Shown here piece after piece: positions 9,419 to 21,613 of a DNA stretch of 64,000 nt. The stretch comes from Paraburkholderia sp. IMGN_8. GTDB taxonomy: Bacteria; Pseudomonadota; Gammaproteobacteria; Burkholderiales; Burkholderiaceae. The DNA lies in assembly GCF_038050405.1 (NCBI RefSeq), contig NZ_CP150901.1:806001-870000 (forward strand), read 5' to 3'. Made by a program: the position numbers and the translations under genes. The notes under the pieces were generated by a model. It was not told the origin of the DNA, ran no database searches, and was given only the letters and a program-made list of their open reading frames with translations. Every line of letters starts with the position of its first letter. The stretch's first letter is position 1.

Positions 9419-10330
9419 TTACGCACGCGTGACGCGCGTGCCCGCCGTACCGCTTGCCATCTCCTCGATGCGGTCGAGCGAGCCGATGACTGCCGGCCGG
9501 CCAGTGCGGGTGGCGAACTCGCACGCCGCCTCGACCTTCGGTCCCATTGAGCCGGCAGGGAAAGACATCGACCGAAGTCCCGCCACCGTCACCTCGTGCA
9601 GCACCCGTTCGCTCGCCGTGTGCCAGTCGGCATAAACCGCGTCCACGTCGGTGGCGATCAGCAGCAGATCGGCGTCGACGTCTGCCGCCAGCAGCGCGCT
9701 GCACAGATCCTTGTCGATCACGGCCTCCACGCCGCAGCGGGTCCGGCCATCTGCTGCGACCGTGACCGGAATTCCGCCGCCGCCGGCTGCAATCACCACG
9801 GCATCGTGGTCGAGCAGCCAGTGAATGGGCTGAAGCGCGACGATGCGTTGCGGTTTCGGCGACGCGACGACGCGCCGGAAACCGTTGCCGTCCGGCGCGA
9901 CGGTCCAGCCTTTGCTGATGACCAGACGTTCGGCCTCGGCCTCCGCGTAAACGGGACCGATTGGCTTGGTGGGGTGAACGAAGGCCGGGTCGCCGGCGTC
10001 GACTTCGACCCGCGTCAGCAGTGTCGCCACCTGCCGCTGCGGCGGCAATGCGTTGGCCAGTTCCTGCTCGAGCAGATAGCCGATCATGCCTTCCGACTCG
10101 GCATCGAGCACATCCAGCGGCGCCGCACCGGCCGCACCCGCGGCGGCGGCCTGCAATGCCAGCAGGCCGACCTGGGGTCCATTGCCGTGCGCGACGATCA
10201 GCTGGTTGCCGTCGGCCAGCCGCGCGATCTGCAGTGCGGCGCGGCGGATATTGGCGATCTGGTGGGACATCGTCATCGGCTCGCCGCGGCGAAGCAGGGC
10301 GTTGCCACCCAGTGCGATCAGAATGCGCAT
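9419..10330 (-). CDS. arcC: Carbamate kinase
   Basis: A 303-residue carbamate kinase that makes ATP from carbamoyl phosphate and ADP, the energy-yielding step of the arginine deiminase pathway. Family motifs include the opening RILIALGGNALL, AHGNGPQVG near residue 47, and AAGGGGIPV in the nucleotide region. It begins 9 bp after arcB in the arcDABC order found in Pseudomonas and Burkholderia. A 100-bp gap follows before phaC; no extra FNR-type box was seen there, so read-through is plausible. Confidence 0.95.
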   Translation of the reverse strand: MRILIALGGNALLRRGEPMTMSHQIANIRRAALQIARLADGNQLIVAHGNGPQVGLLALQAAAAGAAGAAPLDVLDAESEGMIGYLLEQELANALPPQRQVATLLTRVEVDAGDPAFVHPTKPIGPVYAEAEAERLVISKGWTVAPDGNGFRRVVASPKPQRIVALQPIHWLLDHDAVVIAAGGGGIPVTVAADGRTRCGVEAVIDKDLCSALLAADVDADLLLIATDVDAVYADWHTASERVLHEVTVAGLRSMSFPAGSMGPKVEAACEFATRTGRPAVIGSLDRIEEMASGTAGTRVTRA

Positions 10331-10339
10331 GATAGTTCC

Positions 10340-11338
10340 TTAAGCGAGTGTCGCGACGAGTACCGCCTTGATCGTGTGCATGCGATTTTCAGCTTGCGAA
10401 AACACAATCGACGCATTCGATTCGAAGACTTCGTCGCTGACTTCGAGCTCGGACAGACCGAAGTGCGCGTGAACCTGCCGGCCGGTTTCGGTCTCCAGAT
10501 TGTGATACGCGGGCAGGCAATGCATGAAGTGAGTGCGCTGCTTGCCGGTTGCTTTCATCAACGCCGCATTGACCTGGTATGGCCGCAGGAGCTCGATGCG
10601 TGGCCCCCAGGCCTCCACCGGCTCGCCCATCGAAACCCATACGTCGGTATAGACGAAGTCGGCGCCGCTCACCGCCTCATGAGGATCCTCGACGATCGCC
10701 ACGCGAGCGCCAGTCCGTTCCGCGAGGCGCCGCATCTGTCCCACGAGGTCGTCGTGAGGCCACAGTTCGCGCGGCGCGGCAATGCGCACGTCCATGCCCA
10801 TCTGCACGCCGCCGATCAGCAACGAATTGCCCATGTTGAAGCGGGCGTCGCCGAGGTAGCAGAGCGACAGTTCGTGCAGTGGCTTTTCACCGAATTCCTG
10901 CATCGTCAGCAAGTCTGCGAGCACCTGGGTCGGATGGAATTCGTCGGTCAGACCGTTCCATACGGGAACATGCGAATACATCGCGAGATCCTCCACCACG
11001 CTCTGGTGAAAGCCGCGATATTCAATTCCGTCATAGAGCCGGCCGAGCACGCGCGCCGTGTCTTTGAGCGACTCCTTGCGGCCAAGCTGCGAACTCGCCG
11101 AATCGATGTAGGTGACATGGCCGCCCTGGTCGTGCACGGCAACTTCGAAGGCGCAGCGCGTGCGGGTCGAGGTCTTTTCGAAAATCAGCGCGATATTCTT
11201 GCCGTTGAGCCGTGCGACTTCGTTGCCGGCGTATTTCGCGCGCTTCAGTTCCGCGGCAAGGTCAAGGAGAAAACGGATGTCGCGTGGGGTGAAGTCCTGC
11301 ATGTTCAGCAGGCTGCGGTTGCGCAGGTTGAATGCCAT
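10340..11338 (-). CDS. arcB: Ornithine carbamoyltransferase, catabolic
   Basis: A 332-residue transcarbamylase that splits citrulline to ornithine and carbamoyl phosphate in the arginine deiminase pathway. It carries the carbamoyl-phosphate motif STRTR (in [11 protein letters not shown]), the FHPTQ motif and the ornithine-binding HCLPAYH. Length and context (between arcA and arcC) indicate the catabolic ArcB rather than the anabolic ArgF. The gaps to arcA (39 bp) and arcC (9 bp) suggest one transcript. Confidence 0.95.
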   Translation of the reverse strand: MAFNLRNRSLLNMQDFTPRDIRFLLDLAAELKRAKYAGNEVARLNGKNIALIFEKTSTRTRCAFEVAVHDQGGHVTYIDSASSQLGRKESLKDTARVLGRLYDGIEYRGFHQSVVEDLAMYSHVPVWNGLTDEFHPTQVLADLLTMQEFGEKPLHELSLCYLGDARFNMGNSLLIGGVQMGMDVRIAAPRELWPHDDLVGQMRRLAERTGARVAIVEDPHEAVSGADFVYTDVWVSMGEPVEAWGPRIELLRPYQVNAALMKATGKQRTHFMHCLPAYHNLETETGRQVHAHFGLSELEVSDEVFESNASIVFSQAENRMHTIKAVLVATLA

Positions 11339-11377
11339 GGCGTGCGATTCCTTGAAATTGGGGAGGTGGAATGCGTG

Positions 11378-12595
11378 TCAGACGGGATCGCGTTCGATCG
11401 GGCAGGTCATGCAATGTCCGCCGCCACGCCCGCGCCCCAGTTCGCCGCTCGGAATCGTGATGACTTCGACGCCTGCCTTGCGCAGCAGTGTGTTCGTGTA
11501 GACGTTGCGGTTGTAGGCGACCACCACGCCTGGCGAGAGCGCAATCACGTTGTTGCCGTCGTCCCACTGTTCGCGTTCGGCCTCCCATGTATCGCCGCCG
11601 GTGGCGACGACGCGGAGCGTTTTAATACCTAGCGCCTGGGCAACGACATCGAGAAACGGCGCGGTCTCGAGCCGGACATCGAGCTTGCCCGGCTCGTGCG
11701 ACGGCCGCAGGCTCGTGCAGCGGATGCCGTCGACCACTTCCGGAAAGATCGTGACCAGATCGCGATCGCAGAAGGTGAATACCGTATCGAGATGCATGGC
11801 GCCGCGCGAGCGCGGCAACTGTGCGGCGATCACATGTTTCACCGATTCGCTCGCGAAGAGGGACCGCGCGAGTTGCGCGACGCCCTGTGGCGAAGTGCGC
11901 TCGCCCATGCCGATCAGTACGACGTCGCGCGATAATGGCATGACGTCGCCGCCTTCCAGCGTAGCGCCGCCGTGATCGACGTCCGGGCCGCCCCACCAGA
12001 TGCGCGTGGCGCGGCTGAAAAGCGGATGAAAGCGGTAGATCGCCGCGCTCAGCAGTGTTTCCTGACGGCGTGCCGGCCAGTACATCGAGCCGAGTACGGC
12101 GCCGTCGTTGATCCAGCAACTGTTGTCGCGGGTGAAGAGCGTATTGGGCAACGGCGGAAGGATAAAACCGGCAGGTTCCGTACATTGCGACAGCAGGCCC
12201 GCGGGCTTGAACGGAAGTTCGGCCCGCACGATTCCGCCGATCAGCCGGGTGGCGAGCTCGTCGGCTTTCATCTCGTCGAGCCACGGCAACAGCTGCGCGG
12301 ATAATTCCAGATCGACGGTGCCCGGCGTCAGCTTGCGTTCGAGCACCCAGTCACGTGCTTCCCGGCCTTGCAGAATGTTCGCGAGCAGGTCATGCATATC
12401 GAGCACTTCAATGCCGTGCTCCTGCATCGCACTGGTGAAAGCATAGTGGTCAGTTTTGGCCTGGGAGACCCACAAGACATCGTCGAACAGCAGTTCGCGG
12501 CAATTGGCCGGGGTCAGGCGCGCCTGGGCGAGCCCCGGCCGGCAGACCATGACCTTGCGCAAGGTGCCGACTTCGGAATAGACGCCGAGTGCCAT
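11378..12595 (-). CDS. arcA: Arginine deiminase
   Basis: A 405-residue arginine deiminase that hydrolyses arginine to citrulline and ammonia. The nucleophilic Cys is in the C-terminal [13 protein letters not shown] stretch, and the substrate-binding FTRDNSCW and HLDTVFTF (His and Asp) motifs are present. The ammonia released also counters acid stress. It is the second gene after arcD, 25 bp downstream of it. Family length and all key residues are intact. Confidence 0.95.
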   Translation of the reverse strand: MALGVYSEVGTLRKVMVCRPGLAQARLTPANCRELLFDDVLWVSQAKTDHYAFTSAMQEHGIEVLDMHDLLANILQGREARDWVLERKLTPGTVDLELSAQLLPWLDEMKADELATRLIGGIVRAELPFKPAGLLSQCTEPAGFILPPLPNTLFTRDNSCWINDGAVLGSMYWPARRQETLLSAAIYRFHPLFSRATRIWWGGPDVDHGGATLEGGDVMPLSRDVVLIGMGERTSPQGVAQLARSLFASESVKHVIAAQLPRSRGAMHLDTVFTFCDRDLVTIFPEVVDGIRCTSLRPSHEPGKLDVRLETAPFLDVVAQALGIKTLRVVATGGDTWEAEREQWDDGNNVIALSPGVVVAYNRNVYTNTLLRKAGVEVITIPSGELGRGRGGGHCMTCPIERDPV

Positions 12596-12620
12596 GGAAG
12601 TTTTCCTTTTGATTAGCGGT

Positions 12621-14102
12621 TTACAGGCCTAGTGCGCCGCTTGTCAGCAGCCAGGCGGCGATTGCAGCGAGCACGACCAGCGCGGCCAGAATGACGGCCT
12701 CGAAAGGCTTGAAAAGACGTGCGCCGCGTTCGTGTTTCGCCCACCCGTACAGCAGCACACCGGGCGCATAGAGCAGGGCGGACAGCAGCAGATACTTCGG
12801 GCCGGCCGCATACAGCAACCAGCAGCAATAGACGCTCGCGGCCGCACCGATCAGCATGTCGCGGCTGCGGACGGTGTCGGTCGCCGCGTAGCCTTCGCCG
12901 CGCATGGCAATGCGGGTGGCGTACACGGCCGAGAAGAGATAAGGAATCAGGATCATCGAGGTCGCGAGCGAAATCAGCGCCTGATAGGTCGCGTTCGATA
13001 CCAGCGTGATGATCAGGAACAGCTGCACGAGCCCATTCGTCACCCACAGTGCATTGGCGGGTACGCCGTGGCGGTTTTCGCGGGCGAGGAAGGCCGGCAT
13101 CACGCCGCCGCTCGCCGGCGTGAAGAGCGTTTCCGCCGCCAGCAAGGTCCATGCGAGCAGCGCGCCGCCCACCGACACCAGTAGCCCGAGGCTGATCAGC
13201 ACAGCGCCCCAGGTGCCGACGGCTTTATCGAGCACGCCTGCCATCGACGGGTTCTTCATTGCGGCCAGATCGCCTTGCGAGACGATGCCGAGCGACAGCA
13301 GCGACACCGCCATCAGCAACAGCAACACCACAACGAAACCGAGCATCGTCGCGCGCCCGATATCCTCGCGACGTTGCGCGCGGGCCGAAAACACATTGGC
13401 ACCCTCGATGCCGATGAACACCCAGACAGTGATCAGCATGGTGCTTTTGACCTGCGTGAACACGCCGCCAAGCTTCGGGTTGCCCCAGAAATCCTGCGTG
13501 AAGATGTGGCTTCTGAAGGCGGCGAGCGCGAGCACAATGAACAGCAGTAGAGGAACGACCTTGGCCACGGTGGTGACCGCATTGAGAATCGCCGCGCTAC
13601 GCACGCCGCGCAGAATCACCGCATGCATGATCCACAGCACGATCGACGCGCCCAACACCGCGGCGCGTGTGTTGCCGTCGCCGAACACCGGAAAGAAATA
13701 GCCGAGCGTGCCGAATACGATGACGAGATAGCCGACATTGCCGATCCACGCGCTGACCCAGTAACCCCACGCCGAGTTGAAGCCGACGAACTCGCCGGCG
13801 CTGGCGCGCGCGTAAGCGTAGATGCCGTTGTCGAGATCGGGTTTGCGCGTCGTCAGAGTCTGATAGACGAAGGCGAGCATCAGCATGCCCGCGCCGGTGA
13901 TCAACCAGCCAATCAGTACTGCAGCGGCGCCGGCGCCCGACGCCATGTTCTGAGGCAACGAAAACGCGCCGCTGCCGATCATCGAGCCGACCACAAGCGC
14001 CGTCAGCAGCCCGAGCCGCAAGGGTTTCGCCGCCGGGGCATTGGTCTGGACAGCCGGTCCGGGAGTCGACGACCCTGAAAATGAGTCCGCTAGATTCTTC
14101 AT
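12621..14102 (-). CDS. arcD: Arginine/ornithine antiporter
   Basis: A 493-residue integral membrane protein of the APC amino acid antiporter family with about 12-13 hydrophobic segments; the first transport helices begin near residue 28 ([20 protein letters not shown], the family GSG-x-F motif). It imports arginine against ornithine without energy cost, which the arginine deiminase pathway needs. It is the first gene of the leftward arc cluster. An FNR-type box and a -10-like CCTAAT lie upstream. Confidence 0.93.
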   Translation of the reverse strand: MKNLADSFSGSSTPGPAVQTNAPAAKPLRLGLLTALVVGSMIGSGAFSLPQNMASGAGAAAVLIGWLITGAGMLMLAFVYQTLTTRKPDLDNGIYAYARASAGEFVGFNSAWGYWVSAWIGNVGYLVIVFGTLGYFFPVFGDGNTRAAVLGASIVLWIMHAVILRGVRSAAILNAVTTVAKVVPLLLFIVLALAAFRSHIFTQDFWGNPKLGGVFTQVKSTMLITVWVFIGIEGANVFSARAQRREDIGRATMLGFVVVLLLLMAVSLLSLGIVSQGDLAAMKNPSMAGVLDKAVGTWGAVLISLGLLVSVGGALLAWTLLAAETLFTPASGGVMPAFLARENRHGVPANALWVTNGLVQLFLIITLVSNATYQALISLATSMILIPYLFSAVYATRIAMRGEGYAATDTVRSRDMLIGAAASVYCCWLLYAAGPKYLLLSALLYAPGVLLYGWAKHERGARLFKPFEAVILAALVVLAAIAAWLLTSGALGL

Positions 14103-14162
14103 GACACGCCCTCACTGGTTTTCAAGACACAGTGATTAGGTCACTTCGAGACGGTTGGACGA

Positions 14163-14176
14163 TTGATCTGGATCAG
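14163..14176. promoter_or_regulatory. FNR/ANR box for the arcD-led operon
   Basis: TTGATCTGGATCAG has one mismatch to consensus. On the minus strand CCTAAT (14135-14140) is centred 32 bp from the box centre. Anaerobic arc operons controlled by ANR or FNR are well known in Pseudomonas, which supports the call. Confidence 0.8.
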
Positions 14177-14251
14177 TCATATATCGCTGACGGTGTCGGC
14201 CGCTGTCAGGAAAGTCAGCTCAGCCAGTGTGATAACCGGTAAGTCCGCCGC

Positions 14252-14265
14252 TTGACATGGATCAC
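14252..14265. promoter_or_regulatory. Possible second FNR-like box, reading toward the lipoprotein gene
   Basis: TTGACATGGATCAC has two mismatches to the FNR consensus, but a TATGCT hexamer at 14287-14292 is centred 31 bp from it on the plus strand. That is the same spacing as at the stronger boxes, so a rightward promoter for the gene at 14372 is plausible. Confidence 0.45.
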
Positions 14266-14371
14266 AGAAATCCTCCGATGCGCACCTATGCTCTGGGCAT
14301 GCACGGCGAATCCCGCATGTGAACGAATAACAGGTGTCGTGGGGAGATTGAAATCGAGGGATCGAGCGGAC

Positions 14372-16875
<2,504 letters not shown>

Positions 16876-16879
<4 letters not shown>

Positions 16880-17193
16880 ACGGGCGCCACAGAGACGAGC
16901 GCAGGCTGCGGGAGCAACGGATCGCCGACGCCGCCCGGCAGGCCGCCGAGCGCGATTCGCGCGGGCGCGAGGAGCCGGAGCCGTCGCTCGGCAGCCGGCT
17001 CGGCCAGATCGGCATCCTCGGCTGGGCCATCGTCCTGCCGACGCTAATGGGCCTCGCGCTGGGGCGCTGGCTGGACCGGACGTTCGGCACGCGCGTGTTC
17101 TTCTCGGCGCCGTTGCTGATGATCGGCGCGGCGGTGGGCCTCTGGTCGGCATGGAAATGGATGCATCGCCAGCAACGGAACCATCATGAATAA
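16876..17193 (+). CDS. atpQ: N-type ATPase accessory protein AtpQ (AtpI/AtpZ-like)
   Basis: A 105-residue small membrane protein with a charged N-terminus (about 40 residues rich in Arg and Glu) and two hydrophobic segments (ILGWAIVLPTLMGLALG and FFSAPLLMIGAAVGLW). Position between atpC and atpR and the AtpI/AtpZ-like two-helix form match the N-ATPase-specific AtpQ. AtpI relatives help c-ring assembly; here the role is inferred. It overlaps atpC by four bases and atpR by eight. Confidence 0.85.
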
Positions 17194-17467
17194 TCCACTA
17201 CCGTCGACGGCGACCCAGCTCGCGCTGGGGCTCGCAATCGGAACCCTGGCCGGCGCGTGGCACTTCATGTCGCTGCGCTGGAACTGGCCGTTGTTCGCAG
17301 CGCGCAAAGCGATGGCGGCGCTGGCCTTGCAGCTTGCCAGGTTCGCGCTCACCAGCGCGCTGCTGCTGATGCTCGCGCACGACGGCGCGCTCGCCTTGCT
17401 CGCGGGCATGATGGGGTTTCTACTGGCGCGTGCTGTCGCGGTGCGCCGCCATGGAGGTGGCCAATGA
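17186..17467 (+). CDS. atpR: N-type ATPase subunit AtpR
   Basis: A 93-residue membrane protein with about three hydrophobic segments and the pattern LGLAIGTLAGAWHFMSLRWN then QLARFALTSALLLML. AtpR is found only in N-ATPase operons and has been proposed to interact with the c subunit ring through its polar intramembrane residues. It overlaps atpQ and then atpB (ATGA at 17464-17467), showing tight coupling. Confidence 0.87.
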   Translation: MNNPLPSTATQLALGLAIGTLAGAWHFMSLRWNWPLFAARKAMAALALQLARFALTSALLLMLAHDGALALLAGMMGFLLARAVAVRRHGGGQ

Positions 17468-18162
17468 CCGCCTCACCGCTGGCGACCGCGCCGCTGCTGC
17501 ATATCGGTCCGCTATCCATTACGGAGCCGGTACTCGTCACCTGGGCGATCATGATTCTGGTGACCGCGGGGGCGGCCTTGCTGAGCCGAAGCCTGTCGAT
17601 CGCGCCGAGCCGGCGGCAAACCGCTCTTGAACTGCTGGTCGTCACGATCGACCAGCAGATTCGCGAAACCATGCAAACCGGACCCGCCACCTACCGTGCG
17701 TTGATCGGCACGCTCTTCATCTTCGTGCTGATCGCCAACTGGTCCGCGCTGGTGCCCGGAGTGACGCCGCCGACCGCGCATATCGAGACCGATGCCGCGC
17801 TGGCGCTGATCGTGCTGGGCGCCACGGTCTTCTACGGCATCCGCACGCGCGGCATGGCCGGTTACTTTGCGGCGTTCGCCGAGCCGAGCTGGATCATGAT
17901 CCCGTTGAACGTCGTCGAGCAGATCACCCGGACGTTCTCACTTGTTGTCCGTCTGTTCGGCAACGTGATGAGCGGCGTGTTCGTGATCGGCATCATCCTG
18001 TCGCTCGCAGGTCTGCTCGTACCCATTCCGCTGATGGCGCTGGACCTGCTTACCGGCGCCGTCCAGGCCTATATTTTTTCCGTGCTGGCGATGGTTTTCA
18101 TCGGTGCGGCAATCAGCGATACCCATCAACAGGTCAGCATAAAAAAGGGCGAAATTTCATGA
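17464..18162 (+). CDS. atpB: N-type ATPase a subunit
   Basis: A 232-residue stator membrane subunit. The essential Arg is in TFSLVVRLFGNVMSG (about residue 163), the helix that faces the c ring, and NWSALVPG is seen earlier. About five to six hydrophobic helices are present. It is shorter than housekeeping AtpB, as is usual in N-ATPases. The ATG at 17464 overlaps the atpR stop and is used rather than the open frame upstream. Confidence 0.93.
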   Translation: MTASPLATAPLLHIGPLSITEPVLVTWAIMILVTAGAALLSRSLSIAPSRRQTALELLVVTIDQQIRETMQTGPATYRALIGTLFIFVLIANWSALVPGVTPPTAHIETDAALALIVLGATVFYGIRTRGMAGYFAAFAEPSWIMIPLNVVEQITRTFSLVVRLFGNVMSGVFVIGIILSLAGLLVPIPLMALDLLTGAVQAYIFSVLAMVFIGAAISDTHQQVSIKKGEIS

Positions 18163-18407
18163 ATAACCTCATCGAAGTTATCAGCATCGCCGCCGCGGCG
18201 CTCGCCGTGTCGTTCGGCGCGATCGGGCCGGCGCTTGCCGAAGGCCGCGCAGTCGCAGCCGCGATGGATGCGATCGCGCGGCAGCCGGACTCGGCCGGAA
18301 CCGTATCGCGCACGCTCTTCGTCGGGCTTGCAATGATCGAAACGATGGCGATCTATTGTCTGGTGATCGCATTGTTGCTGCTCTTCGCCAACCCGTTCGT
18401 CAAATAG
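18159..18407 (+). CDS. atpE: N-type ATPase c subunit (rotor ring)
   Basis: An 82-residue two-helix c subunit with the polar loop ARQPDSAG. The ion-binding Glu61 lies in helix 2 (AMIETMAIYCL), and a second carboxylate, Glu28, in helix 1 (GPALAEGRA) where Na+-binding c subunits carry Gln. Thr62 follows Glu61 where Na+ enzymes have Ser or Thr. N-ATPases were first predicted to move Na+, but a Burkholderia pseudomallei c ring of this type was reported as a 17-mer and H+-specific, so coupling ion cannot be settled here. It overlaps atpB by four bases. Confidence 0.94.
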   Translation: MNNLIEVISIAAAALAVSFGAIGPALAEGRAVAAAMDAIARQPDSAGTVSRTLFVGLAMIETMAIYCLVIALLLLFANPFVK

Positions 18408-18416
18408 GCGGCGGCC

Positions 18417-19166
18417 ATGCGAATCGACTGGTCCACGCTCGTGCTGCAGACGATCAATGCGCTCGTGCTCATATGGCTGCTGGCGCGCTTTCTGTTCCGT
18501 CCGGTCGCGGACATCATCGCCGAGCGTCAGAAAGCGGCGCAAGCGCTGATCGCGGACGCCGACGCAGCGAAGCTCGCAGCGGTCCTCGAGCGCGATGCGG
18601 CGGTTCGCGAGACGCAGCGCCTCGTCGCGGCTCGGGCGGAGGGCATGAAAACGATCGCTGCGGAGGTTGAGGGCGAGAAGGCCGCGCTGCTGGCGGCGGC
18701 GCATGCGGACGCGGACAGGCTGCGCGCGACCGCCGCTGCCGAAACCGAGGCCGCGCGCATCGAACAGGAAAAACGTGTCGCGGACCGGGCGACCCAGCTC
18801 GCCGTCGATATCGCAGCGAAGCTGCTTGACCGGCTGCCTGACAGTACGCGCGTGAGCGGTTTTGTCGATGGTCTCGCCGACGGGGTCGCGCAACTGCCCG
18901 CCCAGGTTCGCGCGGAACTCGGCGCAAATGACGTGGCGCTTTCGCTCGCCGCGCCGCGCGCGCTGACCTTGCAGGAGCAGGAAATCTGCCGCGCCGCGCT
19001 CGCGACCTGTCTGAGCAGGCCGGTTGCCCTTCAGATAGAAGTCGATCCTTCGCTGATCGCCGGATTGGAACTGACGGCTGCCCACGCGGTAGTGCGCAAC
19101 AGTTTCAAGGCAGATCTTGTGCAGATCAAAGCGGCGTTACTGAGTGGCGATAATGGGCTCCGCTGA
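18417..19166 (+). CDS. atpF: N-type ATPase b/delta fusion subunit
   Basis: A 249-residue peripheral stalk protein: one N-terminal membrane helix ([19 protein letters not shown]), a long Ala/Glu/Arg-rich coiled coil to about residue 125, and a C-terminal delta-like domain ([18 protein letters not shown]). This explains the lack of a separate atpH in the operon, as is normal for N-ATPases. It starts 9 bp after atpE, and atpA begins within or just after its end. Confidence 0.92.
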   Translation: MRIDWSTLVLQTINALVLIWLLARFLFRPVADIIAERQKAAQALIADADAAKLAAVLERDAAVRETQRLVAARAEGMKTIAAEVEGEKAALLAAAHADADRLRATAAAETEAARIEQEKRVADRATQLAVDIAAKLLDRLPDSTRVSGFVDGLADGVAQLPAQVRAELGANDVALSLAAPRALTLQEQEICRAALATCLSRPVALQIEVDPSLIAGLELTAAHAVVRNSFKADLVQIKAALLSGDNGLR

Positions 19167-20721
19167 CATGACCGACGATCCCTGGCTCGCGGACCAGCGC
19201 GACGCACTCGCCCGAACCGTCGTGAAGCCGCACGCGCAGACGCTCGGCCGCGTCGAACGTTTTGGCGATGGCATCGCATTTGTCTCGGGACTCCCGGATG
19301 CGGCCCTCAACGAGCTGCTCCACTTCGAAAGCGGTGCGACCGGCTTCGCGCACACGCTGGATGCGGACGTCATCAGTGTCGTACTGCTGGACGACGGTAC
19401 CGCCGTAGAAGCGGGCTCCTGCGTGACCCGCACCGGCACCGTGCTGGAAGTGCCGGTCGGAGAAGGGCTGCTGGGGCGTGTGATCGACCCGCTCGGGCGG
19501 CCGCTCGACCGCGACGATCCCATCGTTGCCGATATGCGCATGCCGGTCGAACGGCCGGCGCCGGCGATCATCGAACGCGATCTGGTGAGCGAGCCGGTCG
19601 AAACGGGTGTGCTTCTCGTCGACGCGCTGTTCGCGATCGGCCGCGGGCAGCGCGAGCTCATCATCGGCGACCGTGCCACGGGCAAGACCGCTTTGGCCGT
19701 CGATACGATCGTCAACCAGAAGCATTCGGACATGATCTGCGTCTATGTCGCGATTGGCCAGCGCATGACGGCTGTGCAGCGTGTCATCGAATCGGTGCGT
19801 CAGTACGGTGCGCCCGAGCGCTGCATCTTCGTGGTCGCCCCCGCGGCGTCAGCGCCGGGGCTGCAATGGATCGCGCCGTTCGCGGGCTTCACGATCGCCG
19901 AGTATTTTCGCGATCGTGGACAGCATGCGCTGGTCGTGGTCGACGACCTGACAAAACATGCCGCGACGCATCGCGAGCTGGCGCTGCTGACGCGCGAGCC
20001 GCCGGGACGCGAGGCCTATCCTGGCGACATCTTCTATGTCCACGCCCGCCTGCTTGAGCGCGCGGCGAAGCTGTCGGCCGGGCTGGGCGGCGGATCGCTG
20101 ACCGCGTTGCCGATCGCGGAAACAGATATGGGCAACCTGTCCGCCTATATCCCGACCAATCTCATTTCGATTACGGATGGGCAGATCGTGCTCGACGCGG
20201 CGCTGTTCGCGGCGAACCAGCGTCCGGCGGTCGATGTGGGTCTGAGCGTGAGCCGGGTCGGCGGCAAGGCGCAGCATCCGGCTTTACGAGGGGTGTCGGG
20301 GCGCTTGCGCCTCGATTACGCGCAGTTCCTGGAACTGGAGATGTTCAGCCGGTTCGGAGGCCTGACGGATGCGCATGTCGCTGGCAAGATCGCCCGTGGT
20401 GAACACATCCGCGCGCTGATCGCGCAGCCGCGTTTCAGCGCGTTGCGCACGCTCGATGAGATCGCGCTGCTTTCAGCGCTGGCGGAGGGCGTGTTCGATT
20501 CGGCGCCGAGCGGGATTGTGGCGCAAGTGCGGACGCAACTGGCTGCGCATCTGGACACCCAGCGCCTGCAAGCCCAAATTGCGCAAGGCTTTTCGCTGTC
20601 GTCGCCCGCGCCGTTGAGCGCCGGCGTGCAAGCGGTGCTCGTCGCCGCGGTTCGCGATCTGGTGCGGCAGTGTGCGCCAACGGTCGCCAGCGGCACGGCA
20701 AGCAGTGGGGTTGGGCAATGA
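19153..20721 (+). CDS. atpA: N-type ATPase alpha subunit
   Basis: An alpha subunit of about 520 residues with the P-loop GDRATGKT near residue 170 (the family usually has GDRQTGKT) and the conserved [12 protein letters not shown]. Three starts are possible: GTG 19144, ATG 19153 and ATG 19168 (MTDDPW). ATG 19153 is chosen for a weak GAG-containing site upstream, but 19168, directly after the atpF stop, is equally possible. The end overlaps atpG by four bases. Confidence 0.93.
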   Translation: MGSADMTDDPWLADQRDALARTVVKPHAQTLGRVERFGDGIAFVSGLPDAALNELLHFESGATGFAHTLDADVISVVLLDDGTAVEAGSCVTRTGTVLEVPVGEGLLGRVIDPLGRPLDRDDPIVADMRMPVERPAPAIIERDLVSEPVETGVLLVDALFAIGRGQRELIIGDRATGKTALAVDTIVNQKHSDMICVYVAIGQRMTAVQRVIESVRQYGAPERCIFVVAPAASAPGLQWIAPFAGFTIAEYFRDRGQHALVVVDDLTKHAATHRELALLTREPPGREAYPGDIFYVHARLLERAAKLSAGLGGGSLTALPIAETDMGNLSAYIPTNLISITDGQIVLDAALFAANQRPAVDVGLSVSRVGGKAQHPALRGVSGRLRLDYAQFLELEMFSRFGGLTDAHVAGKIARGEHIRALIAQPRFSALRTLDEIALLSALAEGVFDSAPSGIVAQVRTQLAAHLDTQRLQAQIAQGFSLSSPAPLSAGVQAVLVAAVRDLVRQCAPTVASGTASSGVGQ

Positions 20722-21563
20722 GCGGAAAACTCACCGAAATCGAATCGCGCAGCGCTACCGCCCGGCAACTGGACGCCGTCATCGGCGCGATGCGCGGCAT
20801 TGCGGCAGCACGTTCGCGCGAAGCACAACGGCGGCTGCCCGGCATCCGCTCCTCGGCCTCGACTGTCGGCGCTGCGATCGGCGCCGCGCTGACCCACGCT
20901 TCGGGCGAACCTGCGCGCGCGCTGGAACATGGCGCGCGGATCGTCATCGCGCTTTGCGCGGAGCAGGGTTTCGTCGGCTCGTTCAACGAGCAGATCCTCG
21001 ACCACGTGCTATCTCGTCTGGCGTCGGCGCACAGCGAACTCCTGCTCGTGGGTACGCGCGGCGAAATTGTGGCGAACGAACGCCGCCTGCCGTTTGCCTG
21101 GAGTTCTCCCGCGGCCTCCCATGCCGACGATGTGCCTGCGCTCGCAAGCCGGATCACCGATGCGCTTTATACGCGTCTTGGCGATCGCGGTGTGACCCAT
21201 GTCTCGGTCGTTCACGCCATGCCGGGCATCGCCGCGCACAGCGAGATCGTCGAACACAGCCTGATTCCGTTCGATTTTTCGCGATTTTCCGTTGCGCAGG
21301 GCGCCCAGCCGCCGTTGCTCACATTGCCCGCCGACCATCTGCTTGCCGGACTGGTCGAAGCCTACGTGTATGTCGAGTTATGCGAGGCGTTGATGCTGTC
21401 GTTCGCCGCCGAGAACGAAGCACGAATGCGCGCGATGCTGGCCGCGCGCGCCAATGTGAAAGAGACGCTTGCCGAACTCACGCAAAGCTATCGGCAGGTT
21501 CGTCAGGATGAGATCACGGCCGATATCGTGGAACTCGCGGCGGGCGCCGCGGCAGGCGTCTGA
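20718..21563 (+). CDS. atpG: N-type ATPase gamma subunit
   Basis: A 281-residue gamma subunit, the rotating shaft. N- and C-terminal coiled-coil helices that enter the alpha-beta barrel are present ([18 protein letters not shown] and the C-terminal [19 protein letters not shown]). The ATG at 20718 overlaps the atpA stop. It is the last gene of the nine-gene operon and is convergent with the oleate hydratase gene 50 bp further on; no clear terminator hairpin with a T-run was found between them. Confidence 0.93.
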   Translation: MSGKLTEIESRSATARQLDAVIGAMRGIAAARSREAQRRLPGIRSSASTVGAAIGAALTHASGEPARALEHGARIVIALCAEQGFVGSFNEQILDHVLSRLASAHSELLLVGTRGEIVANERRLPFAWSSPAASHADDVPALASRITDALYTRLGDRGVTHVSVVHAMPGIAAHSEIVEHSLIPFDFSRFSVAQGAQPPLLTLPADHLLAGLVEAYVYVELCEALMLSFAAENEARMRAMLAARANVKETLAELTQSYRQVRQDEITADIVELAAGAAAGV

Positions 21564-21613
21564 ACGGTACAACCGTGCCGCGCGGTTCCCGCAGGAAGGA
21601 CACAGCACAGACC

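Noticed and set aside
9596..11632. A 678-codon plus-strand open frame over arcC and arcB
   Set aside because: No recognisable domain and lies opposite arcB and arcC, which have all catalytic motifs.
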